Positions 35,681 through 44,627 are shown, numbered from the stretch's first letter. The stretch is 64,000 nt of DNA from Clostridiales bacterium (GCA_018371275.1 JAHALF010000002.1:1-64000); one strand, 5' to 3'. Numbers and translations: made by a program. The notes: a model not told the origin generated them from the letters alone.

Positions 35681-36076
35681 TTATATTTGCATTAAAACAG
35701 CTGGTATTTGCTTTTCTGTTACTCTATCTAAATTTAAAAAATTATAGGCTATCAAAACTTTTTCATAATCTAAATTATATATGTATGATAAATCACTTGC
35801 ATCATAAAAATAAGGAGAGCCACATTCTATCTCCCTTTTTAACATTTTACAAATAAAACTTGTTCCATTTAACATAACAGAAAAAAAATTTGAACTATCT
35901 ATCTCCTTTTGATTTATTTTTAATAAAATATCCTTAAGCTCATTTTCGCTTATTTCTAAAATACTACAAACTTCCTTAAAATTCATATTTTCACTTGTTT
36001 TTAAAAATATATCTATCTCTCTAATTTTTGGCACTATTATATCATAATATATGTCTATTGGTCTTTTATTGTCCAT
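35681..36076 (-). CDS. 131-residue protein of unknown function
   Basis: A cytoplasmic, mostly helical protein. The first part, NFKEVCSILEISENELKDILLKI, resembles an HTH-like helix pair, and two or three cysteines occur (C50, C87, C97 area). No family is recognised. AGAGGTATCACAT precedes ATG. It has no operon partner; it may be a small regulator, but nothing decides this. Confidence 0.6.
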   Translation of the reverse strand: MDNKRPIDIYYDIIVPKIREIDIFLKTSENMNFKEVCSILEISENELKDILLKINQKEIDSSNFFSVMLNGTSFICKMLKREIECGSPYFYDASDLSYIYNLDYEKVLIAYNFLNLDRVTEKQIPAVLMQI

Positions 36077-36211
36077 ATGTGATACCTCTCTTAATTTTTT
36101 ACATAATAAAATTATATCATTTATAAAATTTTATTCTATATTAAAATAATGGTATATATAGTAATAATTAACATATAAAACAATATTTAATTTTATATAT
36201 GTAATTTATCA

Positions 36212-36240
36212 TTTACAAAACAAAAAATTTTTTATATAAT
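36212..36240 (+). promoter_or_regulatory. Promoter of the LRR-like protein gene
   Basis: TTTACA (36212-36217) and TATAAT (36235-36240) are 17 bases apart, with the start codon 30 bases on and GGAGG between. Confidence 0.6.
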
Positions 36241-36271
36241 TAATTATAATAATTGAATTGGAGGTATCCTA

Positions 36272-37426
36272 ATGAAAAAAAATCAAAAAGGATTAATAAC
36301 CTCTATTTTGGCTATATCTTTAACTACGATAGGGTTTGTATCATATAAATTTTTAAAATCTAAATATCCAGATAAATTTAATAATTTAAAAGATAATGAT
36401 GTAGACTTAGAGGTTCAAGAAAAAAACTTAAAAAAAAGTATTTCTAAAGAAATAACAGAAAAACAAAAAGAAGCTATTAATAATATTTCTACTAATGATA
36501 TTAATGGTTTCCATACTGGTGTAAATGAAGATACTAATATTCCTATTGTTTCTAATATTAATTTAAAAGAAGAACCTAATAATTTTATTTCTTCTGATGA
36601 CAACTTACAAGAAGACTATATCAACACTATTTCTTCTGACAATAGCTTGCAAGAAGACCCTAACAACACTATTTCTTCTGATACTAGCTTACAAGAAGAC
36701 CCTAACAACACTATTTCTTCTGATACTAGCTTACAAGAAGACTCTAACAACACTATTTCTTCTGACGATGACTTACAAGAAGACTCTAATAATAATTTAG
36801 ATGAATTAGTAGAAAATGATAATGAAACTATTATCATGCCAGATAGCTATATAGAACAAGAAATTAGGTACCAATTATGTTTAAATAGTGACGATATAAT
36901 TACAAAAAGTATATTAAAAAAATTAGAACGTATTGAATTTTTTGAAATAAATGACAATGATATGCTATATTATTGTGATTTTTTAAACGAATATACAAAT
37001 ATTAAATGTATTGTTATAGACTCTTTAAACCCTTTAAAATATGGCAATAATACAGAAAATTCTACTTCAAAATATTGCTTAAAAAATATTTCTCCTTTAA
37101 ACAAATTATCTTATTTAGAAGAATTAAGTTTTAACTGGGGTATAGAAAATATAGATTTTTCATCTTTAAACAACTTACCTAATTTAAAAAAATTAGAAAT
37201 AAAATTCGGTATGTTAAATGATATATCATTTATATCAAATTTAAAAAACTTGGAATACCTTGAAATTATGCTGTCTAATAATATAACAGATTTATCACCT
37301 ATAATAAATTTGCCAAATTTAAATAGACTTTATTTATATTCAAACAAAAAAATTGACACTCAAATATTAAAAAATATTGAAAATTTAAAATATGCTTATA
37401 TAAATGGAGAAAGTATTAATATATAA
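36272..37426 (+). CDS. Membrane-anchored LRR-like protein with acidic repeat linker
   Basis: Residues 5-27 form a signal-anchor helix, followed by a charged stalk. Residues about 105-172 hold roughly five copies of a 14-residue acidic repeat, SSDxSLQEDPNNTI. The C-terminal part (about 240-384) has leucine-rich repeat character: LEELSFNW, LPNLKKLEIKF, LKNLEYLEIML, LPNLNRLYLY. This suggests a surface-displayed binding module on a flexible linker, like internalin-type LRRs, though no LPxTG anchor is seen. Function is unknown. The start is fixed by GGAGG. Confidence 0.75.
   Translation: MKKNQKGLITSILAISLTTIGFVSYKFLKSKYPDKFNNLKDNDVDLEVQEKNLKKSISKEITEKQKEAINNISTNDINGFHTGVNEDTNIPIVSNINLKEEPNNFISSDDNLQEDYINTISSDNSLQEDPNNTISSDTSLQEDPNNTISSDTSLQEDSNNTISSDDDLQEDSNNNLDELVENDNETIIMPDSYIEQEIRYQLCLNSDDIITKSILKKLERIEFFEINDNDMLYYCDFLNEYTNIKCIVIDSLNPLKYGNNTENSTSKYCLKNISPLNKLSYLEELSFNWGIENIDFSSLNNLPNLKKLEIKFGMLNDISFISNLKNLEYLEIMLSNNITDLSPIINLPNLNRLYLYSNKKIDTQILKNIENLKYAYINGESINI
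36590..36798 (+). repeat. Tandem 42-base repeat, about five copies
   Basis: Five imperfect copies of a 42-base unit (14 codons), with copies two to four nearly identical and the outer two diverged. The repeat keeps the reading frame, and because of its length the minus-strand and other plus-strand frames are open across it too. Confidence 0.85.
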
Positions 37427-37466
37427 AAAAACTACCTAAATATTTAGGTAGTTTTTTTATATATTA
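37417..37466. terminator. Palindromic terminator holding two stop codons
   Basis: A perfect inverted repeat with 25-base arms between the LRR gene (plus) and rplA (minus). Both stop codons, at 37424-37426 and 37464-37466, lie inside the palindrome. It works for both genes. Confidence 0.85.
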
Positions 37467-38159
37467 TTCTGTAATTTTAGCATGATTAACTTTTACACCA
37501 GGTCCCATAGTTGTAGAAAGTACAATACTTCTTAAATATTGACCTTTAGTAGCAGCTGGTTTAGCTTTAATTACAGCGCCAATAAGAGTTTGGAAGTTAT
37601 CATTTAATTTTTCAGCTCCAAAAGAAACTTTTCCAAGTGGAACGTGAATAATGTTAGTTTTGTCAAGACGGTATTCAATTTTACCTGCTTTGATATCTTC
37701 AATAGCTTTAGCAACGTCCATAGTAACAGTACCTGCTTTAGGATTAGGCATAAGACCTTTAGGACCTAAAACACGACCAATACGTCCTACAAGACCCATC
37801 ATATCAGGTGTAGCAACGATTATATCAAAGTCAAACCAGTTTTCATTTTGAATTTTTGCAACCATATCTTCAGCACCAACATAATCAGCACCAGCTTTTT
37901 CAGCCTCTTCAGCTTTAGGTCCTTTAGCAAAAACTAAAACACGAGCTTTTTTACCAGTACCATGTGGTAATACAACAGCACCACGTACTTGTTGATCAGC
38001 GTGTCTGCTGTCAACACCTAAACGGATATGTGCTTCAACTGTTTCATCAAATTTAGCAGTAGAAGTTTTTACAACTAATTCAACTGCCTCATTTGTATCA
38101 TAAAGCATAGATTTATCAATTAATTTTTCTTTTTCGAGATATTTTTTTCCTCTTTTCAC
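37464..38159 (-). CDS. rplA: Ribosomal protein L1
   Basis: A 50S protein of the L1 stalk, with VVLPHGTGKKARVLVFAKG and GRVLGPKGLMPNPKAGTV. The 231-residue length is normal. It starts with GTG after AAGGAGG. A hairpin element lies just upstream and is repeated upstream of rplK. It is the last gene of the rpmG-secE-nusG-rplK-rplA block: a palindromic terminator follows, and the usual rplJ-rplL genes are not next to it. Confidence 0.97.
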   Translation of the reverse strand: MKRGKKYLEKEKLIDKSMLYDTNEAVELVVKTSTAKFDETVEAHIRLGVDSRHADQQVRGAVVLPHGTGKKARVLVFAKGPKAEEAEKAGADYVGAEDMVAKIQNENWFDFDIIVATPDMMGLVGRIGRVLGPKGLMPNPKAGTVTMDVAKAIEDIKAGKIEYRLDKTNIIHVPLGKVSFGAEKLNDNFQTLIGAVIKAKPAATKGQYLRSIVLSTTMGPGVKVNHAKITE

Positions 38160-38174
38160 AATAGTTCCTCCTTA

Positions 38175-38203
38175 TGTGGTAATAGCGGGATTTTCCCTCC
38201 CAC
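38175..38203 (-). promoter_or_regulatory. Leader hairpin element before rplA
   Basis: On the minus strand an outer GTGG/CCAC stem encloses GGGA-AAA-TCCC, followed by GCTATTA. The same element, with one extra A, occurs before rplK. It is 12 bases from the rplA ribosome site. I infer a possible L1 autoregulation site. Confidence 0.55.
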
Positions 38204-38219
38204 TTAATTTACTGAATTA

Positions 38220-38645
38220 TTAATCTTCTACAACAATACCCATACTTCTAGCTGTACCGCTAATCATACTCATAGCAGCTTCAACAGACGCAGCGTTTAA
38301 GTCTGGCATTTTTAATTCAGCTATTTTTCTAACTTCTTCTTTAGATATTTTTGCAACTTTTGTTTTATTAGGAACACCAGAACCAGATTCTAATTTACAA
38401 GCTTTCTTTAAAAGAACTGCAGCTGGTGGAGTTTTTGTAACAAATGTAAAACTTTTATCTTGATATACTGTAATAACAACAGGTATAACAAGACCAGCAT
38501 CTTTAGATGTTCTTTCATTAAACTCTTTACAGAATCCCATAATATTTACACCATGTTGACCAAGAGCAGGACCAACAGGTGGTGCTGGAGTAGCTTTACC
38601 AGCAGCTATTTGTAATTTAATATAACCAGAAATTTTCTTTGCCAT
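38220..38645 (-). CDS. rplK: Ribosomal protein L11
   Basis: A 50S protein at the GTPase-associated centre. YIKLQIAAGKATPAPPVGPALGQHGVNIMGFCKEFN and the C-terminal GTARSMGI are typical. 141 residues is normal. It lies between nusG and rplA, with AGGAGG before the ATG and the hairpin element upstream. Confidence 0.98.
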   Translation of the reverse strand: MAKKISGYIKLQIAAGKATPAPPVGPALGQHGVNIMGFCKEFNERTSKDAGLVIPVVITVYQDKSFTFVTKTPPAAVLLKKACKLESGSGVPNKTKVAKISKEEVRKIAELKMPDLNAASVEAAMSMISGTARSMGIVVED

Positions 38646-38667
38646 TTTTAAGGCACCTCCTAAGTAA

Positions 38668-38697
38668 TGTGGTAATTAGCGGGATTTTCCCTCCCAC
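38668..38697 (-). promoter_or_regulatory. Leader hairpin element before rplK
   Basis: The second copy of the 29-30-base element GTGGGAGGGAAAATCCC...TTACCACA, here between nusG and rplK and about 8 bases from the AGGAGG ribosome site. Its near identity with the copy before rplA is beyond chance for AT-rich DNA. Confidence 0.55.
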
Positions 38698-38735
38698 GGT
38701 ATAAATCTATACCAGTAACAGTTGTAACAGGGACA

Positions 38736-39365
38736 TTATCCCATTTGTTGAACTTGATGAAAATCTAGCTCAACTGGAGTTTCTCTCCCAAAGAAATTAA
38801 CATTAACAATAACTGTCTTTTTGCTAATATTAACATCTTTAACAACACCGCTAGTTTTAGCAAATGAGCCTTCTTTTATAAGGACTAAATCGCCTACTTC
38901 TATCTCACAAGTGTCTACAAATTTATCTATACCCATAGACATAACTTCATCTTCTGTTAAAGGAACTGGTTTAGAACCAGGTCCAACAAAACTAGTTACA
39001 CCACGAGTATTACGAACAACATACCAAGTATCATCATTCATTATCATCTTAAGAAAAACATATCCTGGAAAGATTTTTCTTTGTATTTCTTTCTTTTTAC
39101 CAGACTTTGTTGTTTCATAAACATTTTGCATAGGAACAACAACCTCTGTTATAACATCATACATATTTCTATTTTCTATAATTTTTTCAATGCTATCTTT
39201 AACATTATTTTCGTAACCAGAATATGTGTGTATTACATACCACCTAGGCTTTTCAGTAGGGGCAGTTTTAGATGAAAACTCTTCTTCTAAAAGATTAACA
39301 TTTTCTTTAGAATTATTATCTAATTCTTCATCAAGATTTTGATTTAAATCATCATTTTTATCCAT
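38736..39365 (-). CDS. nusG: Transcription antitermination factor NusG, with acidic extension
   Basis: Binds RNA polymerase and promotes elongation and rho or ribosome coupling. The NGN domain starts at about residue 40 (RWYVIHTYSGYEN) and the KOW domain is at the end (VGDLVLIKEGSFAKTSGVVKD). The first 38 residues are an acidic, asparagine-rich extension not found in the standard 175-residue protein. The extension could be a real N terminus because the ATG has AAAGGA upstream. It follows secE by 19 bases. Confidence 0.94.
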   Translation of the reverse strand: MDKNDDLNQNLDEELDNNSKENVNLLEEEFSSKTAPTEKPRWYVIHTYSGYENNVKDSIEKIIENRNMYDVITEVVVPMQNVYETTKSGKKKEIQRKIFPGYVFLKMIMNDDTWYVVRNTRGVTSFVGPGSKPVPLTEDEVMSMGIDKFVDTCEIEVGDLVLIKEGSFAKTSGVVKDVNISKKTVIVNVNFFGRETPVELDFHQVQQMG

Positions 39366-39384
39366 ATAATCATATCCTTTTAAC

Positions 39385-39651
39385 TTATGCCATTAATTCA
39401 ATTAATTTTTGTAAAATAAAATCAATACCAAAATCATAACAAAAAATAACCAAACCAACAATTAAAGATATAACAATTGTTGTAAATGTTTGCTTAGTTA
39501 AAACTTTTTTATTAGGCCAAGTTATTTTTTTAAACTCTGACTTATGGTCTGCAAAAAAGCTACCTTTTTTCTTAGGCTCTTTTTTATTAGACTTTTTATT
39601 TTTAGAAGAATCAACTGATACATTTTTTGTTTGTTCATCATTCTCTTGCAT
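39385..39651 (-). CDS. secE: Preprotein translocase subunit SecE
   Basis: The small subunit of the Sec channel. The charged N-terminal tail leads into FFADHKSEFKKITWPNKKVLTKQT and one membrane helix (TFTTIVISLIVGLVIFCYDFGI), the minimal SecE form. The 88-residue length is typical for Firmicutes. AAAGGGGT precedes the start. Confidence 0.95.
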   Translation of the reverse strand: MQENDEQTKNVSVDSSKNKKSNKKEPKKKGSFFADHKSEFKKITWPNKKVLTKQTFTTIVISLIVGLVIFCYDFGIDFILQKLIELMA

Positions 39652-39686
39652 ACTTTATCAAACCCCTTTCGATAAACTAGAGAGAA

Positions 39687-39836
39687 TTATTTAGTTTCTC
39701 TGTGTAAAGTATGTTTACCACAGAATTTACAGTATTTTTTCGTTTCCATTCTGTCTGGATGCACTTTTTTGTCTTTCATTGTGTTATAGTTTCTTTGTTT
39801 GCAATCAGTACATGCTAAAGTAATTTTTGTTCTCAA
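39687..39836 (-). CDS. rpmG: Ribosomal protein L33 (zinc-binding type, TTG start)
   Basis: The ORF opens upstream, but the L33 sequence starts at RTKITLACTDCKQRNYNT. AGAGGTGG is 6 bases before a TTG at 39836, giving 49 residues. The pairs C9/C12 and C36/C39 make the zinc ribbon. It heads the rpmG-secE-nusG-rplK-rplA operon. Confidence 0.95.
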   Translation of the reverse strand: MRTKITLACTDCKQRNYNTMKDKKVHPDRMETKKYCKFCGKHTLHRETK

Positions 39837-39897
39837 GACTTCCACCTCTCTTGTATTTTTATTTATGCAAAAAAAAGACGCATATAACGTCAAATTC

Positions 39898-39926
39898 ATA
39901 TTAACACAAACACTTAATATTGTCAA
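39898..39926 (-). promoter_or_regulatory. Promoter of the rpmG-secE-nusG-rplK-rplA operon
   Basis: On the minus strand, TTGACA (39921-39926) and TAATAT (39898-39903) are 17 bases apart. The leader of about 50 bases before rpmG contains a weak hairpin with a T run at about 39870-39891, possibly an attenuator. Confidence 0.7.
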
Positions 39927-39964
39927 TGGTTTTAATAAAAATTTTATTATCAATATAATATTAT

Positions 39965-39987
39965 AAAAAGCCTAATAAATAGGCTTT
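39965..39987 (-). terminator. Terminator of the ABC exporter operon
   Basis: AAAGCCTA and TAGGCTTT stem on the minus strand, followed by TTTTT, directly after the second ABC gene's stop codon. Confidence 0.75.
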
Positions 39988-41970
39988 CTATAACTTTTTA
40001 TCTAACTGTACATCATATAATCTTTTATAAATTCCATTTTTTGATATTAATTGTTGATGATTTCCACTTTCTTTTATTTCACCTTTATGCATAACTATAA
40101 TTTTATCTGCATGTTGTATTGTTGATAATCTATGAGCAACCATAATAGTTGTTCTATCATTCATTAAAGTTTCTAAAGCTTTAGTTATAAGCTCTTCTGT
40201 TTCTGTATCTATATTAGATGTTGCCTCATCTAATACTAATATTTTAGGATCGTATGCTAATGTTCTTGCAAATGAAAGAAGTTGTCTTTGCCCTGCTGAT
40301 AATGTGCTACCACGTTCTGTTACAGGTTCATCATATTTATTATTTAATTTTTCTATAAATGAACTTGCATTAACCATTTTAGCCGATTGTATAATTTTTT
40401 CATTAGTTATATTTTCGTTATTTAAAGAAATATTACTTTTTATATCTCCTGTAAATATAAATACGTCTTGCTGAACTTGCCCAATAGCTCCCCTTAAAAC
40501 ATCTATATCTATATCTTTAATATTAACACCATCTATTAGTATTTCACCTTTTTGTATATCAAAATATCTACCTATTAAATTTAATATAGAAGATTTACCA
40601 GCACCTGTTGCCCCAACAAAAGCCACCTTTTCCCCTTCATTTATTGTAAAGCTAACATCTTTTAATATGTAGTCTTCATCTTCATAAGCAAACCATACAT
40701 TTTTAAATTCTATTTTACCATTTATATTTATATCTTTAGGATTTTTAGGAGATATTATATCTGGTTTTTCTTCTAATATTGAAAATATTTTCTCTGAAGA
40801 TGCAATAGAAGACTGTAATGTACCAAACTGTTCTGCTAGTTCTTGTATAGGCTCAAAAAACGAATTTATATAACTTATAAAAATATATAAAGTACCAACA
40901 GACAATGTTCCATTTAATACAGATGAACTACCATTTCCTATTATAATAATTAAAGCTATTATAGATACAAAATAAATACATGGTCTAAAAATAGCAAAAG
41001 TCATAACTTCTCGCCAGTTAGCACGATATAACTCTTCACTTTTATTTTCAAATTCTTCATATTTTTCTTTTTCTTTAGCAAAAATTTGTATTAACTTCAT
41101 ACCAGAAATATGCTCTGCTAAAAATGTATTAAGCTCTGTTATTTTATTTCTTGTTATACGATAAGCAACTCTTGAAAAATGCTTAAACATAAATGTTAAA
41201 ACTCCAACAATAGGTAACATTAAAAATGCTAATGATGCAAGCTTTACATCTTTATAAAACATAACTACTGCAAACCCAAATATTTTTACAACATTTTTAA
41301 ATAATTTAATTAATATTGTTGTAAAAAGTTCATTTATTGATTCTGTATCATTTGTAACTCTTGTAACTAACTTACCAACAGGTTCTTTATTAAAAAAACT
41401 TAAAGAAAGACTATGTATATACTCAAATACTTGCTTTCTCATTTTAAAAATAATTTTTTGACCCATATTTTGTAACATTAATGTATTGATAACATTTAAG
41501 ACAAATCCTATTAACATTATTAAAAGATATAGCCCTGTAGCATATAAAATACCATTAAAGTCATATTTCCTAACTTCTTTTAAGTCTTCTTTATCTAATA
41601 AAGTTGCATTAGATATAATACTTTTTAGTTCTTCATTTGTAGCCTTTTGTAACATTTCAGATTGTTGCTTATCTATATTTTCAATCATATAGTAATTGTC
41701 ATCAAACAAAACTATTTGATATAAATTATTACCATTTATATCATTTTCTGAAAAATTTTTTGTTAAATAAACATCTTTGTAAGATACTGCCTCTTTACCA
41801 TCTTTTGTTGTTTCTAAATATGGTTTAGAATATCCATTTATATTATTATCTATTGCATTTCCTATAATTATAGGTCTATAAAGTTCTATAACAATAATAA
41901 AGAGGACTAATATAGTAGCAAAAAACATAGTCCACTTATGTGGCTTTAAGTATCCTAATAATTGTTTCAT
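39988..41970 (-). CDS. Heterodimeric ABC exporter subunit with catalytic ATP site (BmrD-like)
   Basis: A six-helix transmembrane domain and an ATPase domain in one chain. Walker A GATGAGKSS, signature LSAGQRQ and Walker B LVLDEATSNID, with the catalytic Glu, are intact. An extra segment of about 95 residues between the first two helices is like the one in BmrD/YheH. It is 12 bases downstream of the partner ABC gene. Heterodimers of this type export drugs or lipids in Firmicutes. The terminator follows directly. Confidence 0.9.
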   Translation of the reverse strand: MKQLLGYLKPHKWTMFFATILVLFIIVIELYRPIIIGNAIDNNINGYSKPYLETTKDGKEAVSYKDVYLTKNFSENDINGNNLYQIVLFDDNYYMIENIDKQQSEMLQKATNEELKSIISNATLLDKEDLKEVRKYDFNGILYATGLYLLIMLIGFVLNVINTLMLQNMGQKIIFKMRKQVFEYIHSLSLSFFNKEPVGKLVTRVTNDTESINELFTTILIKLFKNVVKIFGFAVVMFYKDVKLASLAFLMLPIVGVLTFMFKHFSRVAYRITRNKITELNTFLAEHISGMKLIQIFAKEKEKYEEFENKSEELYRANWREVMTFAIFRPCIYFVSIIALIIIIGNGSSSVLNGTLSVGTLYIFISYINSFFEPIQELAEQFGTLQSSIASSEKIFSILEEKPDIISPKNPKDININGKIEFKNVWFAYEDEDYILKDVSFTINEGEKVAFVGATGAGKSSILNLIGRYFDIQKGEILIDGVNIKDIDIDVLRGAIGQVQQDVFIFTGDIKSNISLNNENITNEKIIQSAKMVNASSFIEKLNNKYDEPVTERGSTLSAGQRQLLSFARTLAYDPKILVLDEATSNIDTETEELITKALETLMNDRTTIMVAHRLSTIQHADKIIVMHKGEIKESGNHQQLISKNGIYKRLYDVQLDKKL

Positions 41971-41982
41971 ATATTTTCCTCC

Positions 41983-43764
41983 TTACATATTATTTATATC
42001 TTTATCAAGATTTTTTTCTCGTTCTTCTTGAGCTTCTTCTAGCTTTTGTTTTTCAAACATATCTTTATATACACCATTATTATCTATAAGCTGTGTATGT
42101 GTGCCAACTTCTCGTATTCTTCCATCATCTAAAACCATTATAATATCTGCATTTTTTATAGTTGATATACGATGTGCTATTAAAATAGTAGTTTTTCCTT
42201 TTCTATTTTCCTTTAAATTTTTAAGGATACTTTCTTCTGTATTTGTATCTACTGCTGATAAAGCATCATCTAATATTAATATAGGTGCATCTTTTATTAA
42301 GGCTCTAGCTATTGAACTTCTTTGTTTCTGACCACCAGATAAAGTAACACCTCTTTCACCTACTACTGTTTCATAACCTTCTGGAAAGTCTATAATGTTA
42401 TCATGTATACAAGCTGCTATAGTTGCATTTGTTATTTTTTCCATTTCCTCTTCTTCAATACCAAAAGCTATATTAGATTTTAAAGTGTTAGAAAATAAAA
42501 AGTTATCTTGTGGAACATAAGCTATATTTTCCCTTAATACTTTTAAAGGTATTGTATTTATATCTTTATCATCTATAAAAATCATACCATCATTTGCATT
42601 ATAAAGATGCAATAATAAGTTTACAAGTGTGCTTTTACCATTACCTGTTTTACCTATTATAGCTAATGTTGTACCATTTTCAATTTTTAAACTAATATTA
42701 TTTAATGTAGGTTCGCTATGACCTCTATGTATAAAAGTAAGATTTTTAAACTCTATTTTACCTTTTATTTTTTCTATATCTTCAACATCATCTCTATCAA
42801 AAATTTCTGGTTTTTCATCAAACACATCTTTTATACGTTTTAAAGATGCTCCGCCTTGAGATAACATAGTTATAGTTTCTCCACAAGCGAGCATAGGCCA
42901 TACAAGCATAGATACATATTGGTTAAACGCAACAAACTTGCCTAAAGTTATTTCTCCTACTAGAGCTAAATAACCACCATAAATAAGAGTTATTAAACTA
43001 CTTAACCCTATTATTACATCTAATAAAGGCATAACAAAAGATTGAAGCCTAACAACACTTAAATTTTTTTCCTTTGATAATAAATTTGACTTATTAAATC
43101 TATAAAATTCTGCTCTTTCTCTAACAAAAGCTTTTATAACACGAACACCGGAAAAGCTTTCTTGAACAAAATCTGCCATAGAAGATATAGCCTCTTGTGA
43201 TTGTCTAAAACGTTTTTCCATTATTTTTCCATAGTAAATTTCACTAACACATATTAAAAACATAGGTATAATAGCTATTAATGTTAGTTTAGTGTTTACA
43301 TAAATAATCATTTGAAAAATAACCATAATAGTCATAACCGTAGCATCAAATATAGTTATAACAGTAGGACCTATTGCCTTTCTAACAGCAGTTAAATCAC
43401 TTAAAAATCTTGTCATTAAATCTCCTGCTTTATGTTCATTAAAATATTCAACACTCATTTTTTCTAAGTGATTAAACATACCATTTCTTATTTCTTTTTC
43501 TATATTACGGGCAGCACCAAATATAAAAAAACGCCAAAAAAAACGCCCCACTGCTATTACTAATCCAACACCTATAATAGCTAGTATATAAATATAAACA
43601 TTTTTCATGGTTATGTTATTTAAAGTAAGACCATCTATTATTGTTCCTGTTATTTTAGGTAACAATAAACTCATAAAATCTACAATAAATAATGTTAAAA
43701 CCCCTGCAAAATATCTATATTTATATTTTTTTAAATAACTTAATATAAATTTAAATAGATGCAT
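41983..43764 (-). CDS. Heterodimeric ABC exporter subunit with degenerate ATP site (BmrC-like)
   Basis: A six-helix transmembrane domain plus ATPase, 593 residues, with Walker A GKTGNGKST and signature LSGGQKQ. Walker B reads LILDDALSAVD: Asp replaces the catalytic Glu, the mark of the degenerate site in BmrC, TM287 and other heterodimers. Thus this subunit is expected to pair with the next gene and not to hydrolyse ATP efficiently at one site. GGGAGGG precedes the start. Confidence 0.9.
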   Translation of the reverse strand: MHLFKFILSYLKKYKYRYFAGVLTLFIVDFMSLLLPKITGTIIDGLTLNNITMKNVYIYILAIIGVGLVIAVGRFFWRFFIFGAARNIEKEIRNGMFNHLEKMSVEYFNEHKAGDLMTRFLSDLTAVRKAIGPTVITIFDATVMTIMVIFQMIIYVNTKLTLIAIIPMFLICVSEIYYGKIMEKRFRQSQEAISSMADFVQESFSGVRVIKAFVRERAEFYRFNKSNLLSKEKNLSVVRLQSFVMPLLDVIIGLSSLITLIYGGYLALVGEITLGKFVAFNQYVSMLVWPMLACGETITMLSQGGASLKRIKDVFDEKPEIFDRDDVEDIEKIKGKIEFKNLTFIHRGHSEPTLNNISLKIENGTTLAIIGKTGNGKSTLVNLLLHLYNANDGMIFIDDKDINTIPLKVLRENIAYVPQDNFLFSNTLKSNIAFGIEEEEMEKITNATIAACIHDNIIDFPEGYETVVGERGVTLSGGQKQRSSIARALIKDAPILILDDALSAVDTNTEESILKNLKENRKGKTTILIAHRISTIKNADIIMVLDDGRIREVGTHTQLIDNNGVYKDMFEKQKLEEAQEEREKNLDKDINNM

Positions 43765-43894
43765 AATATTGTCCCTCCCATAAATTTCTATTAAATTATA
43801 TCAAAGTTTAATAAATAAGTAAAGTTTGTATAAAATAATATATTATAAAATTGTTAATATATATATGCATTATTTTAAAAATATAGAAATTTAT

Positions 43895-43950
43895 ATAAAA
43901 ATAAAGACAAGATATAAGGTATCTATCCCTTTTCTTATCTTTATTGTTTT
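43895..43950 (-). terminator. Terminator after nrdR
   Basis: An imperfect inverted repeat, AATAAAGA(T)AAGA against TCTTGTCTTTATT, with an inner stem. It lies just beyond the nrdR stop. Confidence 0.55.
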
Positions 43951-43951
43951 T

Positions 43952-44422
43952 CTAATTTTCATAATCTTTTTTACTTTTAAACACTTTTTCAACTTCGTTC
44001 ATAAATGAACTTATATCTTTAAATTCTTTATAAACAGATGCAAACCTTACATATGCTATAGGGTCTAACATCTTTAACCTTTCTATAACCATCTCTCCTA
44101 TGTCTTGACTACTTATTTCTTTTTTAGCAGTTGTATATATTTTGTTTTCCACTTCTTTTACTAATTGCTCTATATCATTCATAGGTATAGGTCTTTTATT
44201 ACAAGCTAATAAAACTCCCCTTAAAAGCTTATCAGCATTAAAAGGTTCCCTTGTCATATCTCTCTTAACGACAGATATTGGAATAATATCTAATTTTTCA
44301 TATGTGTTAAATCTTTCATTACACTTTTCACATAGTCTTCTTCTTTTAATAATAGTATTATCTTCTATGCTCCTAGTATCTATAACTTTAGTATCTCCAT
44401 TATAGCAAAAAGGACATCTCAT
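43952..44422 (-). CDS. nrdR: Ribonucleotide reductase transcriptional repressor NrdR
   Basis: N-terminal zinc ribbon (MRCPFC, C31 and C34 in LCEKCNERFNTYE) and an ATP-cone domain (SVVKRDMTREPFNADKLLRGVLLACNKRPI). Represses the nrd genes when dATP is high. The 156 residues are typical. AAGGAG precedes the start. No nrd gene is near, which is common. It stands alone. Confidence 0.96.
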   Translation of the reverse strand: MRCPFCYNGDTKVIDTRSIEDNTIIKRRRLCEKCNERFNTYEKLDIIPISVVKRDMTREPFNADKLLRGVLLACNKRPIPMNDIEQLVKEVENKIYTTAKKEISSQDIGEMVIERLKMLDPIAYVRFASVYKEFKDISSFMNEVEKVFKSKKDYEN

Positions 44423-44627
44423 TATATAAATTCTCCTTAAAATATAAATTTTAAAATATTATATCATATAACAAAAAAAAATAATAGCAATTTTATACAT
44501 TTTTGTCATATAAAATAAAAAATAATAATTATTTAACACCAGTGTATAAAATTTTTATTAAAATAAAATTGGACATAATCTAAAAATAACTATATTGCAT
44601 AATATAAATAAGAAAGGAGATGTTGAA

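Noticed and set aside
36597..36800. Second frame through the 42-base repeats
   Set aside because: A repeat unit of 14 codons keeps all frames open; the encoded peptide is low complexity with no start site.
43826..44008. 60-residue hydrophobic plus-strand frame near nrdR
   Set aside because: AT-rich sequence gives such peptides by chance; it overlaps nrdR and has no ribosome site.
44598..44606. CATAATATA as a sigma-K -10 box before dpsA
   Set aside because: It matches CATANNNTA, but no AC at the right -35 distance, and the start would fall in the ribosome site.
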